Positions 9,599 to 18,729 of a stretch of DNA of 64,000 nucleotides are shown piece after piece. Origin of the DNA: Paenibacillus thermotolerans. GTDB taxonomy: Bacteria; Bacillota; Bacilli; Paenibacillales; YIM-B00363. Every line of letters begins with the position of its first letter. The first letter of the stretch is position 1. A program made the translations under genes and the position numbers. The notes below the pieces were generated by a model. That model saw nothing but the letters and a program-made list of their open reading frames with translations, did no database searches and was not told the DNA's origin. The stretch covers positions 62,001 to 126,000 of the forward strand of contig NZ_JAQZSG010000006.1 in assembly GCF_028745515.1 (NCBI RefSeq). The letters run 5' to 3'.

Positions 9599-11827
9599 AT
9601 GGAAGAGAGGCAGCCTGCGGGAATCGAACAGTTGCTTAGGAAGGCATCTTCATATATAAAAGAAGCCGACTTGGCGCGAATTCGGGAAGCGTATTCGTTC
9701 GCCGAGGCAGCCCACAGCGGCCAAGTCCGGAAGTCCGGCGAGCCGTACATTTTGCATCCGCTGGCGGTGGCCGACATTTTGCTCGATCTGCAGATGGACG
9801 CCACGACCGTAATCGCCGGCTTGCTTCATGATGTCGTGGAGGATACCAACGTTACGACTCAGGACCTTGAGACGAGATTCGGCCGCACGTGCGCGCTGCT
9901 CGTGGACGGCGTCACGAAGCTGGAAAAAATCGAATTCAAGTCCAAGGAAGAAGCGCAGAACGAAAATTACCGAAAAATGTTCGTCGCCATGGCGCAAGAT
10001 ATTCGGGTCATCATTATTAAGCTCGCAGACCGGCTTCACAATATGCGAACGTTAAAATATAAGTCCGAGGAAAGCCAGCGCCGCATTTCGGAAGAGACGC
10101 TGGAAATTTTTTGCCCGATCGCCCACCGGCTCGGTATGGCCGCCATTCGTTGGGAAATGGAGGACATTTCGCTCCGGTATTTGAATCCTCAGCAATATTA
10201 TCGAATCGTCAATTTGATGCAGAAGAAGCGCGCGGAGCGGGAACGGCACATCGCGGAGGTCATGGACAAAATCCGCGAGAAGCTTGTCGAGATGGGCGTC
10301 GAAGCGGACATCAGCGGCCGCCCGAAGCATATTTACAGCATCTATAAGAAAATGGTGTCCAGAAACAAGCAATTTAATGAAATCTATGACCTGCTCGCCA
10401 TACGGATCATCGTAGACAATGTGAAGGATTGCTATGCGACGCTCGGTATCATCCATACGCTGTGGAAGCCGATGCCCGGACGCTTTAAGGATTATATCGC
10501 GATGCCGAAGCCGAATATGTACCAGTCGCTGCATACGACCGTCATCGGTCCGAAGGGCGAGCCGACCGAGGTGCAAATTCGCACGTGGGAAATGCACCGG
10601 ACGAGCGAGTACGGGATCGCGGCCCACTGGGCCTATAAGGAAGGGAAGGACGGCTCCGCGACGGCGGTGCCGACCGGCTCCTTCGAAGACAAGATGACGT
10701 TTTTCCGCGAAATTCTCGAGCTTCAGCAGGAAACGCAGGACGCCGCGGAGTTTATGGAATCGCTCCGGATGGACTTTTTTACCGATTTGGTGTACGTCTT
10801 TACGCCGAAGGGAGAAGTCATCGAGCTTCCGGCCGGCTCCGTGCCGCTCGATTTCTCGTACCGGATTCATACGGAGATCGGGAATCGAACGGTCGGCGCG
10901 AAGGTGAACGGGCGGATCGTGCCGCTCGACTACCAGCTGAAAACCGGCGATATCGTTGAGATTTTAACGTCGAAGCATTCCTACGGTCCGAGCCAGGACT
11001 GGCTGAAGATCGCGCAATCGTCGCACGCCCGCAGCAAAATCAAGCAATGGTTCAAGAAGGAGAAGCGGGAGGAAAACGTCGCGAAGGGCCGGGAGCTGCT
11101 TGAGCGCGAGGTGAAGCGGCTCGGCTACGAGGTGTCCGAGGTGCTTACGGACGAGAAGCTGCTTGAGGCGGCGAAACGGTTCAACTTTAACGATATCGAG
11201 GACATGCTTTCCGGCATCGGCTTCGGCGGTATTACCGCGGCGCAGGTTACTACCCGGCTGACGGAGAAGCTCCGGAAGGAATCGGAGGAAGCCGCGCATA
11301 TTCAGCTGACCTCCGAAGTGAAGGAGCTCAAGCAAGGGCCGACCGCGGCGGCAAAGCGGCCGCGCTCGACGCAGGGTGTCCGCGTCAAGGGCGTCGACAA
11401 CCTGCTCGTCCGCTTCGCCCGCTGCTGCAATCCGGTGCCCGGGGACGACATCATCGGCTATATTACGCGCGGCCGCGGAGTGTCGGTGCATCGGACGGAT
11501 TGCCCGAATATTTCGCTGGCCGAAGAAGAGGGCGGCGACGATGCGAACCGGGTCATCGAGGTGGAATGGACGATGGCTGCGGAGGCGAATTACAGCGTCG
11601 ACATCGAAATTACGGGCCACGACCGCCGCGGGCTGCTTAACGAGGTGCTGCAGGCGGTGTCCGAAAGCAAGACGAACATGTCCGCCGTGTCCGGACGTAC
11701 CGATAAAAACAAGGTCGCTCAGATTCATATGACGATCCTGATTCGGAATACGGAGCATCTGCAGTCGGTGGTCGAGAAAATCAAACGGGTGCGCGACGTA
11801 TATTCGGTTCAGCGCATTATGCAATAA
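9599..11827 (+). CDS. relA: Bifunctional (p)ppGpp synthetase/hydrolase RelA/SpoT homologue
   Basis: This 742-residue Rel makes (p)ppGpp under amino-acid starvation and also hydrolyses it. Domains in order: HD hydrolase (about 30-180, with LLHDVVEDT near residue 77), nucleotidyltransferase synthetase (about 225-340, RFKDYIAMPKPNMYQSLHTT), TGS (about 395-455), a zinc-finger/RIS region with FARCCNPVPGDDIIG near residue 600, and a C-terminal ACT domain. Both catalytic halves look intact. It is followed 28 bases later by dtd, as in other Firmicutes. Confidence 0.96.
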   Translation: MEERQPAGIEQLLRKASSYIKEADLARIREAYSFAEAAHSGQVRKSGEPYILHPLAVADILLDLQMDATTVIAGLLHDVVEDTNVTTQDLETRFGRTCALLVDGVTKLEKIEFKSKEEAQNENYRKMFVAMAQDIRVIIIKLADRLHNMRTLKYKSEESQRRISEETLEIFCPIAHRLGMAAIRWEMEDISLRYLNPQQYYRIVNLMQKKRAERERHIAEVMDKIREKLVEMGVEADISGRPKHIYSIYKKMVSRNKQFNEIYDLLAIRIIVDNVKDCYATLGIIHTLWKPMPGRFKDYIAMPKPNMYQSLHTTVIGPKGEPTEVQIRTWEMHRTSEYGIAAHWAYKEGKDGSATAVPTGSFEDKMTFFREILELQQETQDAAEFMESLRMDFFTDLVYVFTPKGEVIELPAGSVPLDFSYRIHTEIGNRTVGAKVNGRIVPLDYQLKTGDIVEILTSKHSYGPSQDWLKIAQSSHARSKIKQWFKKEKREENVAKGRELLEREVKRLGYEVSEVLTDEKLLEAAKRFNFNDIEDMLSGIGFGGITAAQVTTRLTEKLRKESEEAAHIQLTSEVKELKQGPTAAAKRPRSTQGVRVKGVDNLLVRFARCCNPVPGDDIIGYITRGRGVSVHRTDCPNISLAEEEGGDDANRVIEVEWTMAAEANYSVDIEITGHDRRGLLNEVLQAVSESKTNMSAVSGRTDKNKVAQIHMTILIRNTEHLQSVVEKIKRVRDVYSVQRIMQ

Positions 11828-11855
11828 ATTCGAGTTTTAAAGGGGTATAGGACGA

Positions 11856-12299
11856 ATGCGTGCGCTCATACAGCGGAGCAAGGAAGCGAAGGTCACGGTC
11901 GGCGGCGCGCAGGTCGGGGCTATTGAACATGGCCTGGTCGTGCTGCTCGGCGTAACGCACGAGGACGGAGAGGCGGATGCGGTCTTTTTGGCCGATAAGG
12001 TGGCCGGGCTACGGATTTTCGAGGATGCCGAAAAGAAAATGAACTTGTCTTTGACGGACGTCGGGGGCAGCGTGCTGTCGGTGTCGCAGTTCACATTGTA
12101 CGGGGATGCCCGAAAGGGGCGGCGCCCGAACTTTATGGCTGCGGCGAAGCCGGACCATGCGCTGGCGCTGTACGAGCGCTTTAACGAGCTGCTGCGGGAC
12201 CGCGGCATCCATGTCGAGACGGGCCGTTTCGGCGAGATGATGGACGTGTCGCTCGTCAACCGGGGTCCGGTGACGATCTGGCTCGACAGCAAAGGGTAG
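11856..12299 (+). CDS. dtd: D-aminoacyl-tRNA deacylase
   Basis: Dtd removes D-amino acids (and glycine) mischarged onto tRNA. The 147-residue length is standard. The catalytic motif [10 protein letters not shown] (about residues 75-84) and the partner motif [11 protein letters not shown] near the C-terminus are present. An AGGGG site precedes the ATG. It is probably co-transcribed with relA. No clear terminator was seen directly after it; a repeat-rich intergenic region follows. Confidence 0.95.
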   Translation: MRALIQRSKEAKVTVGGAQVGAIEHGLVVLLGVTHEDGEADAVFLADKVAGLRIFEDAEKKMNLSLTDVGGSVLSVSQFTLYGDARKGRRPNFMAAAKPDHALALYERFNELLRDRGIHVETGRFGEMMDVSLVNRGPVTIWLDSKG

Positions 12300-12387
12300 G
12301 GTTTGGTGTATGGTGTTTGGGGCAGGTTTGGGGCTGGCGAGTCCTTGCCTGCCCTTGTTGTTGGTATGCCATTTGGTGGACGGGTTA

Positions 12388-12404
12388 GCACCAAGTTTTG
12401 GTGC
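12388..12404. repeat. Palindrome GCACCAA/TTGGTGC, copy 1
   Basis: GCACCAA and TTGGTGC-type arms flank a short centre, preceded by TTA. The same arms recur in the longer palindrome at 12554-12584. Confidence 0.6.
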
Positions 12405-12444
12405 AAAGTCGATTGTGCGGCGGTAAAGTGGCGGGGTCAGTAAC
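12396..12444. repeat. Diverged direct repeat, copy A
   Basis: About 49 bases starting TTTTGGT and containing GTGCGGCGGT. They align with 13016-13064, with most differences being transitions. Confidence 0.6.
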
Positions 12445-12553
12445 AACTTTATTCGAAAATGTGGTTTAAGTGTGGGTTAGGCACGGCTACGTTTTCGGCA
12501 TAAAAAGACCCGCTTCCTCAAATATAACTTTCGGCTGGGACGGCCGCCCACGG

Positions 12554-12584
12554 GGCGTTAGCACCAAAAGTTGGTGCTAACGCC
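12554..12584. repeat. Perfect 14-bp palindrome with GCACCAA core
   Basis: GGCGTTAGCACCAA pairs exactly with TTGGTGCTAACGCC around a three-base centre. No T-run follows on either strand. Confidence 0.8.
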
Positions 12585-12619
12585 GGGGGGTCCCCGTTAT
12601 CCGGTTTGCGCCGCCGGAG

Positions 12620-12809
12620 TTAACGGAACGAAATGTCCGCTAAAAACCGCCTCACCCCTAAAAGCTGCGAATTAACGGAATATGTTGTCCGCTAATCGCC
12701 CGAAAACCGCCAATTTCAGGCGATTCAAGCGAATTAACGGACATCCGGTTCCGCTAATGAGCCCTTTTACCCGGTTTCGACAAAATTAGCGGACATCCGG
12801 TTCCGTTAG
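12620..12809. repeat. Four copies of a 24-bp hairpin repeat
   Basis: Units at 12620-12643, 12672-12695, 12734-12757 and 12786-12809 are each exactly 24 bases. They have arms TTARCGGA and TCCGYTAR around a variable 8-base centre, spaced 28-38 bases apart. The arms are conserved and the centres and spacers are not. This is a palindromic interspersed repeat cluster of REP-like character. Confidence 0.8.
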
Positions 12810-13015
12810 CGCCAAAGCGATTAGCGTCAGTTCCGGAAGCAGTGGTAACTAGCGATTCCGGCAGCATCGGCAGTACCGGAAACGTCGAAAGCTCCGACAG
12901 TACAGCCCAAAATCGGTTCGACCTTTACCTGCCATTACCATCATCATAGAAAGATCCGTCTTTTAAAACATACTTTATATTTTCATACCCGGTGTGTCTG
13001 CATGGACATGAGAGT

Positions 13016-13064
13016 TTTTGGTACTAAGTCGGTCGTGCGGCGGTGAAGCGGCGGAGTTAGTATA
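13016..13064. repeat. Diverged direct repeat, copy B
   Basis: This segment aligns over about 49 bases with 12396-12444, keeping AAGTCG, GTGCGGCGGT and GGCGG blocks. Confidence 0.6.
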
Positions 13065-13503
13065 CTAAGTTGTAAAAACGACTGCACTTCATGAGCAGAC
13101 TTTTGCCGTAATGAGTGAACGCGGAATTCATAATCGGGGCCACAGGAACCCATTCCTCGGAGAAAGATGCAGCAGGCGAGCTATTGTGCAGCGTTACCGG
13201 TACTAATTTCCTTCCACGGTGGAGACAATGAAGCATATACGGCTTTGTCTCAGCGGAAGGGGTTATACCGACTACACCATGCGACAATCAAAAACGGAAA
13301 TGACGCTCCAACGGGGAGCCTCACCCGCGCTTCAAACCGGCCCCAGGGAGGCGGATGTGCTGCCGTTCGTCAAGGACGAGCTGAGCGAATTCGCTGCGGA
13401 GCCCGGCATTACCGACTCCGCGACAAGGCGGGCTACCCCCGACAACAGGCGTTAACCCGGCCGGTCGGCCATCCGCGCCAACCGGGTCAGCCGCAGCTTT
13501 TTG

Positions 13504-13559
13504 TGCGCCGGCACCTTCCGACGGCCGAACAGCCGGAAGAAAGGTGCCGGCGCTTTTTT
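13504..13559 (+). terminator. Strong intrinsic terminator upstream of hemZ
   Basis: GCGCCGGCACCTT (13505-13517) pairs perfectly with 13541-13553, followed by six T. There is no gene immediately upstream on the plus strand, so its transcript is unidentified. Confidence 0.9.
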
Positions 13560-13564
13560 GCGGC

Positions 13565-13595
13565 TTGACACGGTTTTTTCCCGATATGGTATGCT
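13565..13595 (+). promoter_or_regulatory. Putative sigma-A promoter for hemZ
   Basis: A consensus TTGACA (13565-13570) directly follows the terminator. TATGCT (13590-13595) preceded by TGG gives an extended -10 element at 19-base spacing. Confidence 0.5.
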
Positions 13596-13636
13596 ATCCA
13601 CGTAAGCAAGCACAAAAGAAACGGGGATCGAGCGAA

Positions 13637-15187
13637 ATGATGAACATTCGGATCGAACGAGTCGGCTTCGCCGAATTCGATATAGAGCTATTTCACCTTA
13701 GCAAGCTGTTTTACGATGAAGTGGAAATCGAGATCCGGGACGAAGAGAATGCGGTAAAGTCTACCGTTGATCCGGATTTGACCGTGCGTTTGGAGCTGCA
13801 AATCGACGATGCGGCGGAAGAGATGCGTCTGCAATCGACGCTCTTCCCAAAGGAAGGCGAGCCGTGGTCCGAGCGGTTCCGGCGTCCGATCAAAGGCCGG
13901 CTCGGCGACGAACGCAAAAAAGCGGTCAAACGAACGGTCGGCATCGGGCTGTTAAAAGCGCTCGAGCATGCGACAGGCTTATCCCAGCCGTGGGGGACGC
14001 TGACAGGCGTCCGACCGACCAAGCTGATGCACAATATGCTGCTCGAACTCGAACACGACGCGGAAACCGCTAAACGAATACTCCAAGAAGAATACTTCGT
14101 CACGAAGGAGAAAGCGGAGCTGCTGACGGAGGTTGCGGAGCGGCAGCTGAAAGTGATTCCCGATTTGCACCGCATTAATGAGAAGGAAGTCAGCGTCTAT
14201 ATCGGCATTCCGTTCTGCCCGACCAAGTGCGCCTATTGCACGTTTCCGGCTTACGACATACGGGGCAATAACGGCTCCGTCGACGGGTTTCTGGAGGGCT
14301 TGCACTACGAAATTCGCGAAACGGGGCGCTGGCTGAAGGAAGCGGGCCTCGCCGTCACGACGATTTATTGGGGAGGCGGCACCCCGACAAGCATCGAAGC
14401 GGATCAGATCGACGCGCTCTTCTTTACGCTTCACGAGTCGTTCCCGGGAATGGAGAACGTCAGGGAATTAACCGTGGAGGCGGGCAGACCCGACACGATC
14501 ACGCCGGAAAAGCTGCAGGTGCTGAAAAAATGGCGCGTAGACCGGATTTCGATCAACCCCCAAAGCTTTACGCAGGCGACACTCGACACGATCGGCCGCC
14601 ATCATACGGTCGAGGAGACGGTCGATAAATTTTTGCTTTCCCGGGAAATGGGAATGACGAACATTAACATGGATTTGATCATCGGCTTACCGAACGAGGG
14701 GATGAAGGAGTTCCGGCATACGTTGAATCAGGTCGAGCGTCTGATGCCGGAGTCTTTGACGGTGCACACGCTCTCGTTCAAACGGGCTTCGAAAATGACC
14801 AAAAACCGGGAAAACTACGAGGTGGCGGAGCGCAACGAAATTCGCGCGATGATGGAAGCGGCCATAAGCTGGACCCAGCAGCACCGCTACGTCCCTTATT
14901 ATTTGTACCGGCAAAAAAACATTCTCGGAAATTTGGAAAACGTCGGCTACAGCTTCGAAGGGAAAGAGAGCCTGTACAACATCTTAATGATGGAGGAACG
15001 GCAGACAGTGATCGGCTTAGGCTGCGGGGCTGTCAGCAAGGTGGTGTTCCCGCATACCGAGCGCATCGAACGGATGCCGAATCCGAAGGAGCCGTTCCAT
15101 TACAATCAGGCGTACAAAGAGTATACGGCCAAGAAGCTGGCGCTGCTTTCGGAAGCGTACGGGGCAGCCCGTGCAAATGTTTTGTAA
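13637..15187 (+). CDS. hemZ: Oxygen-independent coproporphyrinogen III oxidase-like radical SAM protein HemZ
   Basis: This is a radical SAM enzyme of the HemN/HemZ family, expected to act on coproporphyrinogen III in anaerobic heme synthesis. The cluster motif CPTKCAYC lies near residue 195, followed by the GGGTPTS glycine-rich motif near residue 250. Length is 516 residues from the ATG at 13637; B. subtilis HemZ is about 501. An upstream in-frame ATG (13544) lies inside the terminator hairpin, so it is rejected as the start. The gene precedes hisS-aspS as in Bacillales. HemZ-type proteins can differ in activity from HemN, so the exact reaction is inferred. Confidence 0.88.
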   Translation: MMNIRIERVGFAEFDIELFHLSKLFYDEVEIEIRDEENAVKSTVDPDLTVRLELQIDDAAEEMRLQSTLFPKEGEPWSERFRRPIKGRLGDERKKAVKRTVGIGLLKALEHATGLSQPWGTLTGVRPTKLMHNMLLELEHDAETAKRILQEEYFVTKEKAELLTEVAERQLKVIPDLHRINEKEVSVYIGIPFCPTKCAYCTFPAYDIRGNNGSVDGFLEGLHYEIRETGRWLKEAGLAVTTIYWGGGTPTSIEADQIDALFFTLHESFPGMENVRELTVEAGRPDTITPEKLQVLKKWRVDRISINPQSFTQATLDTIGRHHTVEETVDKFLLSREMGMTNINMDLIIGLPNEGMKEFRHTLNQVERLMPESLTVHTLSFKRASKMTKNRENYEVAERNEIRAMMEAAISWTQQHRYVPYYLYRQKNILGNLENVGYSFEGKESLYNILMMEERQTVIGLGCGAVSKVVFPHTERIERMPNPKEPFHYNQAYKEYTAKKLALLSEAYGAARANVL

Positions 15188-15204
15188 ATGCTTCAAGAGC
15201 CGCC

Positions 15205-15233
15205 TTGACTTTACGCTTGTTCCTGATTACAAT
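15205..15233 (+). promoter_or_regulatory. Sigma-A promoter for the hisS-aspS T-box transcript
   Basis: TTGACT (15205-15210), a 17-base spacer and TACAAT (15228-15233) lie just before the T-box leader. Confidence 0.75.
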
Positions 15234-15261
15234 TAGTAGAAATTTATTGTCATACGTTGAT

Positions 15262-15557
15262 TCGGTGACGGGACAAAGTAGCTCGGAAATCCGCGCACAC
15301 AGAGAGAGACGCCGTCAGGCTGCAAGCGTCTTTGCGTGAACCAAGCGAAAGACCTCCCAGAGAACATGCGGCGAACGTCAGGACGCACTTAACCTGCATT
15401 CAGTAGCCCCATGCGCGAGGCGGGCGTTACGCGCTAAAGCGAAAGCTGCCAAGCATTAGAGCAGTTTTCGGAACGTGGGTGGTACCGCGGGTGAATACGA
15501 TAACGTTTCTCTCGCCCCTTATTGCTTAACCAAGCAAGGGGCGGGAGTTTTATTTTT
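15262..15557 (+). ncRNA. T-box leader of hisS-aspS, probable Asp specifier
   Basis: The leader holds the AGTA of the stem I specifier-loop motif (15277-15280), an AGAGAG bulge motif, the T-box core GTGGGTGGTACCGCGG (15475-15490), and a terminator whose arms are 15511-15527 and 15532-15547, followed by T-rich sequence. Stem I segments GCTCGG (15281-15286) and CCAAGC (15341-15346) pair. The 3' side of the specifier loop then reads GAAA-GAC (15347-15353), placing GAC (Asp) where the specifier codon is expected. Uncharged tRNA binding would stabilise the antiterminator and allow transcription of the synthetase genes. The T-box is certain; the specifier reading is less so. Confidence 0.92.
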
Positions 15558-15573
15558 TTAGGGGGTTGACGGT

Positions 15574-16827
15574 ATGACGTTTCAAAAGCCGAAAGGCACG
15601 CAGGATTTATTGCCCGGCGTCGTAGAGAAGTGGCAATACGTCGAGAGCAAGGCTCGCGAGGTGTGCCGCCGATTTTTGTACAGTGAAATCCGGACGCCGA
15701 TGTTTGAAGCGACGGAGCTGTTCCGGCGCGGCGTCGGCGAAACGACGGACGTCGTCGAGAAAGAGATGTATACCTTCCTTGATAAAGGAGACAGAAGCAT
15801 CACGCTGCGTCCCGAAGGAACGGCAGGCGTCGTAAGAGCGTACGTGGAAAACAAGCTGTACGGCGAGCCCGATATTACGAAGCTGTACTATATCGGGCCG
15901 ATGTTCCGCTACGAGCAGCCGCAGGCGGGCCGGTACCGGCAGTTTCACCAGTTCGGCATCGAAGCGTTCGGCTCCTCGGATCCGGCGCTGGATGCGGAGG
16001 TCATCGCGCTCGGCTACCAATTTTACAAAGAAATCGGGCTGCAGGGCTTTACGCTTGAGATCAATTCCGTCGGCACGCCGGCGATTCGCGCGCAGTTCCG
16101 CGAAAAGCTGCTGCAGTTCTTGGAACCGAAGCGTGACTTGCTGTGCAAGGATTGCCGTTCTCGGATGGACCGGAATCCGCTGCGGGTTCTCGATTGCAAG
16201 GTCGATCAGGAGCACTTCGCCGGAGCGCCGTCCCTTCTGGATCATCTGGACGAGGAGAGCGCGGGCCATTTCGAGAAGGTGCAAACCTATTTGCAGGAAA
16301 TGGACATTCCCTACGTGATCAACCCGAAGCTTGTGCGCGGACTCGATTATTACACGCACACCGCGTTCGAGTTTAAAGCGGCCGGAATCGGCTCCATCGA
16401 TACGATCGGCGGCGGCGGCCGCTACAACGGGTTAGTATCCGACGTAGGCGGACCCGAGCAAACCGGCGTCGGCTTCGGTCTCGGCCTTGAACGCGTATTG
16501 CTGGTGCTCGAAAATCAAGGCGTCCGGCTTCCGTCCCCGGCTGTGCCGGACGTATACTTTATCGCCTTGGGAGAAGCGGCGGAGAAACGAGTCGTATCCC
16601 TGATGAACGCGGCTCGTGCCGCCGGGCTGGTGGCGGAGAAAGACTACGGAGGACGCAAAATGAAGGCGCAGCTGAAATCCGCCGACCGACTGTCCGCAGC
16701 CTATGCGGCCATACTCGGTGACGACGAGCTGGCGAAGAGCGAAATCGTGCTGAAACGGCTCGAAACCGGCGAGCAGGAGACGGTTCCGATCGACGGACTC
16801 GTTGAAGCGCTGAAACAGCGGAAATAA
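15574..16827 (+). CDS. hisS: Histidyl-tRNA synthetase
   Basis: This class II synthetase charges tRNA-His. The 417-residue protein has the N-terminal FQKPKGTQDLLP motif, motif 2 MFRYEQPQAGRYRQF near residue 110, the histidine-specific signature RGLDYYTHTAFE near 259, GGGRYNGL near 285, and a C-terminal anticodon-binding domain from about residue 325. AGGGGG lies 8 bases before the ATG. It is under the T-box leader and is co-transcribed with aspS, 65 bases downstream. Confidence 0.97.
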   Translation: MTFQKPKGTQDLLPGVVEKWQYVESKAREVCRRFLYSEIRTPMFEATELFRRGVGETTDVVEKEMYTFLDKGDRSITLRPEGTAGVVRAYVENKLYGEPDITKLYYIGPMFRYEQPQAGRYRQFHQFGIEAFGSSDPALDAEVIALGYQFYKEIGLQGFTLEINSVGTPAIRAQFREKLLQFLEPKRDLLCKDCRSRMDRNPLRVLDCKVDQEHFAGAPSLLDHLDEESAGHFEKVQTYLQEMDIPYVINPKLVRGLDYYTHTAFEFKAAGIGSIDTIGGGGRYNGLVSDVGGPEQTGVGFGLGLERVLLVLENQGVRLPSPAVPDVYFIALGEAAEKRVVSLMNAARAAGLVAEKDYGGRKMKAQLKSADRLSAAYAAILGDDELAKSEIVLKRLETGEQETVPIDGLVEALKQRK

Positions 16828-16892
16828 CGGCATCAACGGAAATAACGAACAACACATAAAGATTGAACAACGTATAGGGGGATTTGAGGACC

Positions 16893-18698
16893 ATGATGTT
16901 AAAGACGCATCATTGCGGGCAGTTGACGAAGGAGCATATCGGACAAAAGGTTGTACTCAACGGGTGGGTGCAGCGGCGCCGGGATTTGGGCGGCGTGTTG
17001 TTTATCGACCTGCGGGACCGCAGCGGAATCGTTCAGATCGTATTCAACCCGGCGTTCTCGGGAGATGCGCTGGCGGTAGCCGACCGGTGCCGCAACGAAT
17101 ATGTCATCTCCGTTTCGGGCAAAGTGGTGCAGAGAGACGCGGAGACGGTCAACCCGAATTTGCCGACCGGCGAAATTGAAGTTCAAGTGACGGAAATCGA
17201 AATATTCAACTCCGCCAAGACGCCGCCATTTTTTATTGAGGACGGAGTCGAAGTCGACGAATCGGTCCGTTTGAAATACCGCTACTTGGATTTGCGCCGT
17301 CCGGAAATGCAAAAGACGCTAATGCTGCGGGCGCAAGCAATGAAGCTGTTCCGCGACTTCCTGACGGATGAAGGCTTCGTCGAAATCGAAACGCCGATCC
17401 TGACGAAGAGCACGCCGGAAGGCGCACGGGACTACCTTGTGCCGAGCCGCGTGCATCCGGGCGAATTTTTCGCACTGCCGCAATCGCCGCAAATTTTCAA
17501 GCAGCTGCTGATGGTTTCCGGCATGGAGCGCTACTTCCAGATCGCCCGCTGCTTCCGCGACGAGGATTTGCGGGCCGACCGCCAGCCGGAGTTTACGCAG
17601 GTGGACATCGAGACGTCGTTCCTGTCCCAAGACCAGCTGCTCGAAATTATGGAGCGTCTCGTTGCCCGATTGTTCAAAGAGACGATCGGCGCGGACGTGC
17701 CGACTCCGTTCCAGCGATTGACGTATGCGGACGCCATCGGCAAATACGGCTCGGATAAGCCGGACCTCCGATTCGGGCTTGAGCTCCAGGACGTATCCGA
17801 CATCGTTGCCGCATCCGGCGTGAAGGTGTTTGCGTCGGTCGTTGCGGGCGGAGGCGTAGTCAAAGCGCTGAACGCGAAGGGCTGCGCAAGCTGGAGCCGC
17901 AAGGAGCTCGATGACTTGACGCCGTTTGCCGCACGTTACGGCGGCAAGGGACTTGCTTATATCGTAGTGAAAGACGGTGAGTGGAAGGGACCGATCGTAA
18001 AGTTTCTGTCCGAAGCCGAAATCGCGGCGCTTACCGAGCGGTTAGGAGCGGAAGAAGGCGACGTGCTCCTGTTCAGCGCCGATAAAGCGAAGGTCGTTGC
18101 CGACGTGCTCGGCAACTTGCGCCTGAAGGTCGGACGCGAGCTCGGCTTGATCGACGAGAAGGCGTACAAGTTCGCTTGGGTCGTTGACTTCCCGCTGCTT
18201 GGGTGGGACGAGGAAGATCAGCGCTGGGTAGCGGAGCACCATCCGTTCACCCGCCCGAGAGAAGAAGATTTACCGCTGTTCGAAACCGACCCGGGCAAAA
18301 TTCGCGCGCAGGCTTACGACCTCGTCTTGAACGGCTACGAGGTGGGCGGCGGCTCCATGCGGATTTACAAGCGCGACATTCAAGAGCGCATGTTTGCGGC
18401 GCTCGGCATGACGATGGAGGAGGCGCACGATAAATTCGGCTTCCTGCTCGATGCGTTCGACTACGGAACGCCTCCGCACGGCGGCATCGCGTTCGGCTTC
18501 GACCGCCTCGTCATGCTGCTGACCGGACGCACGAATTTGCGCGAAACGATCGCATTCCCGAAGACGGCCAGCGCAACGGACATCATGAGCGGCGCGCCGT
18601 CCCCGGTCGAAGACAAGCAGCTGACGCAGCTCTCGATCCGCGTCGCGGCGAAAGCGCCGGCGGCGGCAGGCGCAGGGGCGCCCGCGTCGAAGGAATAA
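16893..18698 (+). CDS. aspS: Aspartyl-tRNA synthetase
   Basis: This 601-residue class II synthetase of the bacterial type has an N-terminal OB-fold anticodon-binding domain (about 1-105), motif 2 with [17 protein letters not shown] near residue 215, an inserted GAD domain (about 300-420) and motif 3 with [11 protein letters not shown] near residue 532. The ATG at 16893 has a GGGG site 11 bases upstream; a TTG three codons earlier is an alternative start. The C-terminal tail is Ala/Pro-rich. It shares the hisS T-box transcript. Whether it is discriminating or not cannot be judged from this alone. Confidence 0.96.
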   Translation: MMLKTHHCGQLTKEHIGQKVVLNGWVQRRRDLGGVLFIDLRDRSGIVQIVFNPAFSGDALAVADRCRNEYVISVSGKVVQRDAETVNPNLPTGEIEVQVTEIEIFNSAKTPPFFIEDGVEVDESVRLKYRYLDLRRPEMQKTLMLRAQAMKLFRDFLTDEGFVEIETPILTKSTPEGARDYLVPSRVHPGEFFALPQSPQIFKQLLMVSGMERYFQIARCFRDEDLRADRQPEFTQVDIETSFLSQDQLLEIMERLVARLFKETIGADVPTPFQRLTYADAIGKYGSDKPDLRFGLELQDVSDIVAASGVKVFASVVAGGGVVKALNAKGCASWSRKELDDLTPFAARYGGKGLAYIVVKDGEWKGPIVKFLSEAEIAALTERLGAEEGDVLLFSADKAKVVADVLGNLRLKVGRELGLIDEKAYKFAWVVDFPLLGWDEEDQRWVAEHHPFTRPREEDLPLFETDPGKIRAQAYDLVLNGYEVGGGSMRIYKRDIQERMFAALGMTMEEAHDKFGFLLDAFDYGTPPHGGIAFGFDRLVMLLTGRTNLRETIAFPKTASATDIMSGAPSPVEDKQLTQLSIRVAAKAPAAAGAGAPASKE

Positions 18699-18729
18699 CA
18701 CGCAGAAGAGAAACTAGGAGGCATATCGA

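Larger units (their letters stand above)
12300..13503. other. 1.2-kb intergenic region without a convincing gene
   Basis: No open frame here has a ribosome binding site and a recognisable family. The left 500 bases hold a cluster of short palindromes and a diverged direct repeat (annotated separately). The right part (about 13060-13500) is G+C-rich and contains several self-complementary stretches, such as ACCCGG/CCGGGT at about 13455-13488. It ends in a strong terminator, so an unrecognised structured RNA is possible. Confidence 0.5.

Noticed and set aside
12009..12446. Long minus-strand open frames across dtd and the following gap
   Set aside because: They are shadows of the dtd coding frame, with no ribosome binding site and no recognisable protein.
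13167..13568. A 133-residue plus-strand frame and overlapping 58-78 residue frames before hemZ
   Set aside because: They run through the terminator hairpin, have Arg/Pro/Gln-biased composition typical of G+C-rich non-coding DNA, and lack ribosome binding sites.
13544..13636. N-terminal extension of hemZ from an upstream ATG
   Set aside because: The ATG lies inside the terminator stem and upstream of the TTGACA promoter, so it cannot be in the hemZ transcript.
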